A stretch of DNA of 64,000 bases from Gigaspora margarita (Eukaryota > Glomeromycota > Glomeromycetes > Diversisporales > Gigasporaceae): positions 27,366-91,365 of the forward strand of contig WTPW01002412.1 in NCBI GenBank assembly GCA_009809945.1. The letters are read 5' to 3'. Positions within the stretch are counted from its first letter, which is position 1, and every line of letters starts with the position of its first letter. This document shows, piece after piece, positions 56,315 to 64,000 of the stretch. The position numbers and the translations under genes are program-made. The notes under the pieces are model-generated. The model made no database searches. It saw nothing but the letters and a program-made list of their open reading frames with translations, and was not told the origin of the DNA.

Positions 56315-57058
56315 TTACTTTGCTACTTGATTTAAATTTAACGATTTGAAGAATATTCTGAGTAATAATCATTACTAAATAAAGTGCAATCATCAATTAC
56401 CAAATATGGACTTATTGTTTACTTGTTTATATTTTTTTGACCAATTAAAACAAATGTCCACTATGCTAATGGAATCTCTGTATCGGATGGTTCAAGGTTT
56501 ATATATGGAATAAAAACACTTTGTCCAGAACAGGAGCTAGTTATGATCTCTGCATCAAGAAAGTGCCATTAAAAATTATGGATAATTAGGCGTGTTCTAT
56601 TGTATAGACCTTTTTTTGTATTTAGATTGTGAAATAATATTACTAGTACACCTTTTTTGAGTACTAACTTGTAAGGTGGTACACTATTGGAAAAAAGTGT
56701 ATTGAGAAATTCAGGAAGATAGAGCTCGCTATTAAGACCTTCAGGATCAACAATGGAGTCAGCTGAATAGTATGTTTTTGCTTCATCAGAAAAGTTGAAC
56801 AAAATTAGATCATTTATTTCATTAACATATCGGTGTTTAGTTGTAAGAATTGCATGTTCTAATAGGTATTGATGATTATTGTATCTAGTTCTAAGATCAC
56901 CATAGATGTGAGTTATTAATGCCTGTAAATTGTCATAAAGCATCATATCATCAGGCAAGTGAATATAGTTTTGACCAATATTAGGATAAGTGGTTTCTTT
57001 GCCTTTCTAATTCAGATAAGTTAATTAGCAAATTCACGATTTTTAGCAGCTTTAGGCC

Positions 57059-58227
57059 AGTGAAGAATATTTAATGTTCTCATTGTTCTCAAGAACATTC
57101 AAAAAAATTTAAGAACACTGTATTTAAAAATCATGTTCTCTTTTGAGAACAAACTAAGAACATGAAATTTATAATTTATATTCTCATAAGATGTATATAA
57201 AATTAGAAGTTTGCTATCTATTGTTACTGGTGATTGTTACTAGTGTTATGTGAATATAATCAGCCAATAGTATATTATATGTATGTTTATTACCTATGTT
57301 TCTGAAAATAAGCTACCTTTTCTGGACGATTTTGGACACAAAAAATCTGGAATAGCTTATTTTTGAATAAAATCGATTTTGGTCAATCGCCAATAATCAT
57401 TACATAGTAAAGTCTAAATTCTACTATATAAATCGATTATGGGCGCTTAAGTAAACTTATTTGGGAGACTAAACTACACCTATTCTGAAAGTTTCATCAA
57501 AATAGGAGTACTTTTTATTATTTGACTTTTAATTTTTACATTCAATGAATATATTTTGTTAATAAAATTTTAATCTCTTCATTGAACGTAAAAATTAAAA
57601 TCCAATTAATAAAAACTTCTTCAATTTTGTTGTAAATTTTAGAATAAACGTAAATTGAGCTCCTGAATATGTTTACTTAAGCGATTTTAATCGATTAGCT
57701 TAGTAAAATTTGGACTTTACTATGTAGCAACTTTTATCGATCATGGAGTAGCTTATTTTTGGATCAAAAACATTTTTGCGTTTCTTGAACAAAAGAAAAG
57801 GGTAGCTTATTTTTGGAGGTAGCTTATTTTCAGCAATACATTTATTGATAAACACAATAATAGAATTTTTATAGTAATTACTATGAAACTAAACCTATCT
57901 AGTAATAGAACTTACCAGAATTAGAAATTTAGATTGCTCAATTATCTTTAAAAATCAAGTTAATGGTTCTTTTTATAAAAAATTTAATTTTTAATAAGCT
58001 TATAATTTTTAGGCCAATTCTCCTCATTTTTAATTATTATTTATTCATTATTAAATGCAATTTTATTTTAAAAATTATAATAAATAAATTTATTATAAAT
58101 ATTATATATTTTAAAAATTTGATTTTTAAAAAAATTATTATAGTACACACTAACTTTTTTTTGAGAATATGAAATTATAAATTTATGTTCTCAAAGAACA
58201 AAAAAATTTTTTCAGAAATTCTTCACT
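57059..58227. mobile_element. 1.17 kb element with 10-bp target duplication
   Basis: Ends AGTGAAGAATATTTAATGTT and (complement) AGTGAAGAATTTCTGAAAAA. Flanks GCTTTAGGCC (57049-57058) and GCTTCAGGCC (58228-58237) form a 10-bp duplication with one mismatch, and the helicase frame reads across the excised site. A 9-11 bp duplication suggests a MULE-type transposase. Subterminal GAGAACAT/ATGTTCTC words are present at both sides. It carries an AATAAGCTACC MITE (57298-57834). Confidence 0.82.
57298..57834. mobile_element. AATAAGCTACC-family MITE
   Basis: Ends TTTCTGAAAATAAGCTACCT and (complement) ATTGCTGAAAATAAGCTACC. The body has mirrored TACATAGTAAAGTCTAAATT and GTAAAATTTGGACTTTACTA, and GCTTAAGTAAACTTATTTGG. 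Related copies are at 12555-12935, 38400-38790, 59769 and 59849. Confidence 0.8.
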
Positions 58228-59190
58228 GCTTCAGGCCCTTGCATTTGCTAAAAACACATGTTCTTTGTAAGTTGTATTGACAAAATTGAATCCCAAAGAT
58301 ATGAACATTGAAATTTGCATTAACAATTTGCTGTAGCAATCCGTGAAGAATAACTAGCAAAATTAGCCAAAAATCACCTCTGAACACTATAAGTTTTTCT
58401 TCAAAAGGTCTGTTAATACCAATAATATCACATAACAACTTATTAATAGCCTTGAAAGCAAACTTATGAGTTATAGGAGTTTCGTTCCAAACTATCAACT
58501 TTGATTCTAGTAAAAAACAGGCATGATCAGATTGTTTTGGTAAGTGGCACATTAAGGTTTCATTTAGATGCAAAGAAATTTTTAAACGGGAATGTACAGT
58601 TCGACCACCTATAAGCAACAGTGATGCAATTTTTGATGAAGCAAGGGCTAGTACAATATATTTTCTTATGCGAAAGTATAATAAAAAGATAGTGTACAAA
58701 TAAGTTTTGCCTGTGCCACCAGGGCTATCGACAAAAAAAATGGTGTGTTTGGGATTAGATTGCTTTGTGGCTGTATTACAGTATTATATACTGCATGTTG
58801 TTCATCATTTAACAGAGAAACTTCTTCAAGATTTCTCTGTAATCCATCTCATGAAAAAGATGATTCAAAAAGATATATTTGCCTATTGATGTTTAACAAA
58901 TTATACTGTATAGTAGGTAACTTAGAAAAGTCTATAAGGTACTTTTTATATTGTCTAAAATGATCTTTGATTTCAACCAAAGTATGACTTATAATTAATG
59001 GATCCTCTGGTATAATATTTTCACTATGCTGCTATGCTTCATATATAAAATCTTCTGTTAGGTCAGGCAGGTAGGTATCCCAAAGGCTTTTAACATCTGA
59101 TAGTTGGCAATAAATTAATATTGTTGCGAATAAGAGGTATAGTTGTGAAGGTATCCGAAATAGGCTTGCTTTATATAAACAATTATGCTA

Positions 59191-59768
59191 TTCTTTATCA
59201 CTTTTCAAAAGACCTAATTTAGTGTTATAAATTAGAAAAAAAATATAATCAGATAGTTATTTAAATTTTTTTAAAAAAATCGATTACAAATCAATTATGC
59301 TACTAATCGATTAATCGATGAATTGAGTAGTTGATTAATTGACTAATCGATTAATCAATTAATCAATTAATTTACTAATCGATAAATCGATTAATCGATT
59401 AGTTGATTAATTGACTTTTAGTTGGATCAAAATTGTTATTGCTGTCTGCTATTGGTATTGCTGTACTTGTTGTTGGTATTTTGGTCAGTTGTGATTCTTG
59501 TGGTGGTGGAGATAGTAGCGTATAAGTTATACGTAAAGTTAAATTTCTTTTGGTTTATTGTCTAAGTTGGACTTTTTCTTGTCTACTAATTTATCTTTGA
59601 ATTTTTGGCTAATACTTATTTTTAAGCTATCTACTAACTTATAAATTGCCTATTTTTTTTTAAGATTTCCTCATCTTGATATGCTTTCCATATGTAGTTT
59701 GTATAATTTTATGGCCTCTATGATTAATTGTTTTTGTTTAAGTAATGTGATTCTGATTGCGATTGCTA
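59191..59768. other. Spacer with ATCGATTA tandem repeat
   Basis: Degenerate (ATTAATCG)n at about 59300-59412. A short G/T-rich stretch follows at 59450-59520 (TGTTGGTATTTTGG words). No gene is recognised. Confidence 0.5.
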
Positions 59769-60388
59769 CTGTATATTGCCAAAAATAAGCTACCTCTGAA
59801 AATAAGCTACTCCTCTAATTTTTTTTAAAAATCTTAAAAAAACTGTTACCATATATTCCTGAAAATAAGCAACCCCTCTGATTTTTTTTAAAAATCTCAA
59901 AAAACGCATTAGCAGTTGCTACATATAAAAGTCTAAATTTTACTAAGTAAATCTCAAAAGTGCCATTAAGTAAACTTGTTTAGAGTACAAAAATACATTT
60001 ACTTTAAAAATTTCATCTCATTTGGATAACTTTTTATTAGCACGGTTTCAATTTTTCAAAAAATTAAACAATTTGAAAATAAGCAACCTCCTCGCTTTTT
60101 TGTGTAATTTTGGCCCAAAAAAGGTTGCTTATTTTTGGAAATATACGGTAGCAGTTGCTACATATAAAAGTCTAAATTTTCCTAAGTAAACCTCAAATAT
60201 ATCATTAAGTAAACTTGTTCAGCTCATCAAAATACATATATAGTAAAAATTCGGTATTATTTGACAACTTTTTATTAGTACATTTTTCAATTTTTTCAAA
60301 AAACTCAATGTTTCGAAAATAAGCTATTCCACATTTTTTTGTGTAATTTTTTGGCCAAAAAAGGTAGCTTATTTTCGGACACATATGG
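59769..60388. mobile_element. AATAAGCTACC-family element (outer)
   Basis: Ends CTGTATATTGCCAAAAATAA and (complement) CCATATGTGTCCGAAAATAA, both beside TA. Interrupted by a close relative at 59849-60147. Non-coding. Confidence 0.82.
59849..60147. mobile_element. AATAAGCAACC-family MITE (nested)
   Basis: 299 bp. Ends CCATATATTCCTGAAAATAA and (complement) CCGTATATTTCCAAAAATAA, flanked by TA. Inserted into its own relative; both carry TAGCAGTTGCTACATATAAA. Confidence 0.85.
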
Positions 60389-60836
60389 TAAAGCTAGCCA
60401 ATTTATCATAAGTATCAAGCTCAGGTTTATAATAAATTAGTCAACTTTAATAATCACAATCACAATTACAATTATTTAGTTATAAAAATAATCATAGGGG
60501 TACAAAAAATAATTGATTAATCGATATTACTAACCTAATTGTTGTACTGCTTGTTTGAACATTGGATATGTTATACCATTAACTGTGCGCAGACTTTCAA
60601 ATGATGTTGGGCCACAGTCTAACATAATAGAAGACACAAGCAAAAATGTTCTGAGTCATTCGGCAAGCAAGAATAAAGTCTACTGATTACTTTGTTTCCA
60701 CTTCTTTTTTGATGTATCTAGGCTCCTTTTTTCTAGCAAAAGAACTTGGAAAATTCCATATATAAGAGATTTACAGCTATTGAATCTGCTCTACAAACTT
60801 CAAAAAACTTGTAAGTTTCGTGTGCATGCCTGTAGA
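60389..60836. other. Spacer
   Basis: No gene or clear repeat is recognised. The 8 bases before 60837 are the left target duplication of the next element. Confidence 0.35.
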
Positions 60837-63454
60837 CAGTGTTGTACATTTTGGCTATCCACAGCCTTTTTTGGCATGTTCATGTCAAGATTGTCCAAAT
60901 ATTCAAGTTTGTCCAAAGCTTGTTCAGGCTTTAATAATTAATAAATCTATCTAAAAAATATATAACTATATATTTTTTTAGGTGCTGAACATATTCCAGT
61001 TAAAATTTAAGGGATTTATTTTATAGTGCTATAGCATTATAGTGCTATAGCACTATAGTGCTATAGTATTTATATATAATTTATTATATTTTTTATAAAG
61101 TATTATATACATACTAATTTTAACCAAGAGCAAAATTGATTTTATATTTTTATTATTACGGGCTAGGCCCTATAAAAAAGTGGTCCGGGGTGTGGTACAG
61201 GTTGGTGTCGGGAATACATGAAATGGCATGGTTGGAGTGATATATACAGATCGTTGAGCGGTAAAAAGTAGTACAAAAATTACAATAGGAGGTGGCACGT
61301 TATGTCACAGAATGATACGAGTCAAAGGTGGTACGTATTGACTCATTTCACGAAGAGCAAAAGATCAATATACGATTTTTTTAAAAAATTGCAATATCTC
61401 ATAATTTCGCTAATAAAACTGCTCTGTGTATCTTAACAAAAAAAATTCTGATACATGTGTAGTTAGTTTGTTCATATTATATTGCTTGTTGATATAAATT
61501 TATGTAATCTATTTGTATGTATTTTTTTTATCACAGTGGTATAGCATGTAAATTCACGTTAATAACCTGTGCAAAACCTGTACCATTTGGACTAGTAAAG
61601 TGTTGAAAAACCCGAGTCACTAACAGTCCAATTTGTACGGGTATACGGTCTACCACGAGCAAAAAATCTGTGCCAACTTACGTACATAATCCGGGTTTAA
61701 TCCATACCACCAAAACCCGTCTATTCTGCCTCTAACCTATACCTTTATGGTACATTTTTCTTATCAGTTATAGAGAGGGTGTCAGAATGTTGCAATCGCA
61801 AAAATCCTGTTGCATTTTCATAATAGAAATTGCAGAATTCGTAGTTAAATAGTTATTTTTATTGGTCTAATGATTTTGAACTGCAAAATTTGCCAAATTT
61901 GAGGTGTAGCTTATTGTTAGACTCGAAATAATACTTCAATTGTCTTGCAAATACCCACATAAAGCCACCAAATAATATCGATAGTGCTGGCCGGGTAGCT
62001 ACAAAAATCTGTACAATTATGCACGGATAAACATTGCAGAAACTCTATGACAAAATCTCTTGGAATTGTAATTATCCATTTTTTTTTTCGTTCAGAAAAT
62101 CGACTTGTTCTGAACATTTAAAAGATGTTTATTGGATGAATATGTTTTTATACGATAATTTTCAATCAAAAAAACTTTATTTTTTGCACCCCTACAAATC
62201 TCATTGAAAATTCACAACGATTTTAGAACAAACATATTCTATAGAGCAATACACTATAAGATGTTTAAACATTTCTACATAAAACATACATCTATATAAA
62301 CTCCATATTCTACCCTAACCCAACCACGAACTCGAACCCTAACCCTATACTAGCCCTAATCTTACAATTACCGGTACATCAATCTAGTTAACTAGCTAAC
62401 CCTAAATTATCTACTTCGAAGACCCATTACCTAAAAAACCTATTGTTAAACCTACTGTTAAAAGCGATTAAAAATGCGCAAGGATGCCAGGAAGATGCCA
62501 ATTAGCAACCTCAGTCAACAACACTAGTATACGATGATATCAAGATGTAACTACACCTACAAATGACAAAATGGCGATGAATAAACAACATAATGTAGAA
62601 CACTATGAAAAAGAAATTGGTTAGTAAAATGAAGTAACAGAAGCAAAAAAAAAATAACACTTATCTGGACAACACAACAACGCGAAGCAACACCAGAAAG
62701 TCCCAGCAAAAGAGAAAAGTAAAGCCCTGAAGGCAAAGCAGCAGCAAATTGAGCACCAGTAAAAACGAAGTCCCAAAAAAAAAACATACCATCAAAAAAG
62801 CAAAACATTAGAAAGGTAAAGCAGCAGCAAATCGAAGCACCAGTAAAGCTAAGTTCCAATAAAAGAGCAAAAGCAAAGTACCAGAAAAACAAAGCACCAG
62901 CACCAGTAAAAGCGAAGTTCCAAAAGAACAAAGCAAAGTACTACTTAAGTCATTAGCGAAATGATGACACAAGAAATCGAAAGCATTAACCATAACCAAT
63001 GGCGCGGCACCTGTAAAAATGAACATAAAGACATGAAACTGGCAAAACTAACATAAAAAATGACAGCAATCACAACATTAACTACGGCTACATTACCTAC
63101 GATGCAGCGACAATTACGACAACAGCGACACCAACGACGAGACGACACTATAACAGATAAAGAAAAAAAAATTAGTTAATGTAAAAACATGCGTGATCAA
63201 TTCATGTAACTAAATAAAAAAGATTGTACTATAGTACTATAGTATTAATTTATTAAACTATTTTTTTATACATTGATATGATAAGGGTCACATCATAGTG
63301 CTATAGCACTATAATGCTATAGCGCTACAACAATATTTCCAAAATTTAAATAGATTATTTTAATAAAATTTTAAGTAATTTTACTTTATTTAATTGTCCA
63401 AAATTGTTCAAAATTGTCCAAATCATTGTCCAAAGCTATCCCATGACAACACTG
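60837..63454. mobile_element. 2.6 kb hAT-type element, CAGTGTTGT ends
   Basis: Ends CAGTGTTGTACATTTTGGCT and (complement) CAGTGTTGTCATGGGATAGC, with a perfect 8-bp duplication CCTGTAGA at 60829-60836 and 63455-63462. The outer about 200 bp at the left and 120 bp at the right match the 269 bp MITE at 16260-16528, including GTCCAAA in place of GTCCCAA subterminal repeats. The inner 2.3 kb is bounded by TATAGTGCTATAGCAC palindromic repeats (61033-61080 and 63290-63335). It holds GGTACAGGTT/ACCTGTACC inverted segments (61190-61350, 61570-61740) and a CACCAGTAAAAGCGAAGT minisatellite (62690-62945). No transposase frame is seen, so it seems non-autonomous, or an insertion of TATAGTGC-bounded DNA into the MITE. 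Confidence 0.85.
62690..62945. repeat. CACCAGTAAAAGCGAAGT minisatellite
   Basis: About nine degenerate units of roughly 28 bp (AAGCAAAGCACCAGTAAAAG then CGAAGTTCCA). Minus-strand reading frames here are Phe/Leu-rich artefacts of the repeat. Confidence 0.8.
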
Positions 63455-63462
63455 CCTGTAGA

Positions 63463-64000
63463 TATAAGTTCAATTAGGTTTGAATCTGGATAAAATAAAT
63501 AAATTGTTGATTTGGTAGATGTATTTGTAATTTTTCCACTTTATATGATCTTTTTTGTAGATCATAGAAGAAGATTCGCTAGTATGCTTCAGTAGCAGAA
63601 ACATATTACATCAGCAAATTTATAGTACCGAAATCTTTCGAAAGATCTTGCATTACTGCAAAATCTTTCGAAAGATTTCGCATATCGCAATATATTTTGA
63701 AATATTTCGAAATATATTTCAAAATATTTCAATTTCGAAATATTTTGAAAATAGTTTCGAAATATTTCGAAAGTGGATTTGAAATATTTTTTGAAATATT
63801 TTGTAATCGAAATAATTCGAAATATTTTAGAACTGGCTGGATCAGCTGGATCAGCTGAATCAGGATATGTAACCTGGGTCATGCCAAGAACGCATTGAAC
63901 TATATTTTCAAAATAGTTCAAAATTTTGTATTATATATAGAAATTAATCTACAAATTCTGTATTACAAGATCAGATCAGATCTTTGTTTATAAATTAGAT
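63463..64000. repeat. TTTCGAAATA palindromic runs and dispersed repeat
   Basis: GAAATATTTCGAAATATTTC-type words fill 63630-63835, followed by GGCTGGATCAGCTGGATCAG and by CTGTATTACAAGATCAGATC near the window edge. The last part also occurs at 13610-13665, 45190-45245 and, inverted, 5135-5185, so this is a dispersed composite repeat of unknown class. Confidence 0.65.

Larger units (their letters stand above)
56430..59190 (-). pseudogene. Helitron-type PIF1 helicase relic, split by insertion
   Basis: Minus-strand relic of the PIF1-like helicase domain carried by Helitron rolling-circle transposons. In order: RIPSQLYLLFATILIYCQ (about 59150-59080), SDVKSLWDTYLPDLTEDF, a TAG, IIPEDPLIISHTLVEIKDHF, then Walker A FFVDSPGGTGKT (about 58738-58703), ASSKIASLLLIGGRTVHSRL, Walker B-like KLIVWNETPITHKFAF (Asn in place of Asp) and VFRGDFWLILLV. 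The gene is cut at 58228 by an inserted element and resumes at 57048 (AAKNREFAN), followed by YPNIGQNYIHLPDDMM, the region EINDLILFNFSDEAKTYYSA, and VPPYKLVLKKGVLVILFHNL. It ends in LDAEIITSSCSGQSVFIPYI near 56450. Helicase motifs V and VI, the Rep domain and Helitron ends were not found. Inactive. Confidence 0.85.

Noticed and set aside
57963-58172. 69-codon Ile/Asn-rich frame
   Set aside because: AT-rich DNA inside the 10-bp-duplication element; composition explains the open frame.
62310-62345. CCCTAA-like words suggesting a telomere
   Set aside because: Only two or three irregular units inside an element; similar words at 40555-40595 and 46740-46770 are also isolated. Not a telomeric array.
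62557-63148. Overlapping minus-strand frames rich in Phe, Leu and Cys
   Set aside because: They lie over the CACCAGTAAAAGCGAAGT minisatellite inside the hAT-type element and are artefacts of repeat translation.

Overview
The window is a very AT-rich, intron-bearing, transposon-choked piece of a eukaryotic genome. The best guess is a Glomeromycotina (arbuscular mycorrhizal) fungus close to Rhizophagus irregularis. This is inferred from short GT-AG introns, Sel1-repeat genes, a pseudokinase with a C-terminal Sel1 region of the type greatly expanded in that lineage, MULE and Helitron relics of the kind common there, and dense nests of small inverted-repeat elements. No alignment was run, so the taxon is an inference. 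Three assembly gaps (6811-7722, 25755-26250, 44121-45040) and three single Ns interrupt the sequence.

Only three genes look intact, all reconstructed here from exons. (1) 25237-28839, plus strand: 11 exons, 609 codons, a WW-WW-MyTH4-RhoGAP protein (Vilse/ARHGAP39-like). (2) 30035-32522, plus strand: 5 exons, 693 codons, an N-terminal helical-bundle domain resembling the MLKL/HeLo killer-adaptor type, a kinase-like domain with an altered DFG motif, and Sel1 repeats; its last intron appears to be GC-AG. (3) 52048-52696, minus strand: 2 exons, 190 codons, a probable RPA-interacting-protein-like gene. Genes 1 and 2 lie head to tail in the one island (about 25.2-32.5 kb) that is nearly free of elements.

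Layout. 1-8.5 kb: two inverted, broken copies of one Sel1-repeat gene, on either side of a dead MULE transposase gene and a 2.9 kb long-TIR element that interrupts an unidentified coding frame. 8.9-17.2 kb: a nest of DNA elements (Harbinger-like MITE, KpnI-hairpin elements, Tc1/mariner-like elements, several 8-bp-TSD elements) with clear order of insertion. 17.2-25 kb: AT-rich sequence, an AGGCCATACAAA-TIR element, a decayed intron-containing gene, and MITEs. 32.5-52 kb: MITEs, a 324 bp near-perfect hairpin, an array of tandem hairpins, two tRNA-like SINE candidates in opposite orientation, GATCGATC-rich DNA, and long low-complexity minisatellites. 53.8-59.2 kb: a kinase/TPR gene relic and a Helitron-type PIF1 helicase relic split by an element with a 10-bp target duplication. 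60.8-63.5 kb: a 2.6 kb hAT-type element whose deleted 269 bp relative sits at 16.26 kb.

The most striking themes are the MLKL-like pseudokinase, and the repeated use, by apparently unrelated elements, of palindromic modules that share one sequence grammar (TGAGACGAATC ... GGTACC ... TCCAATTTGGATCACT).
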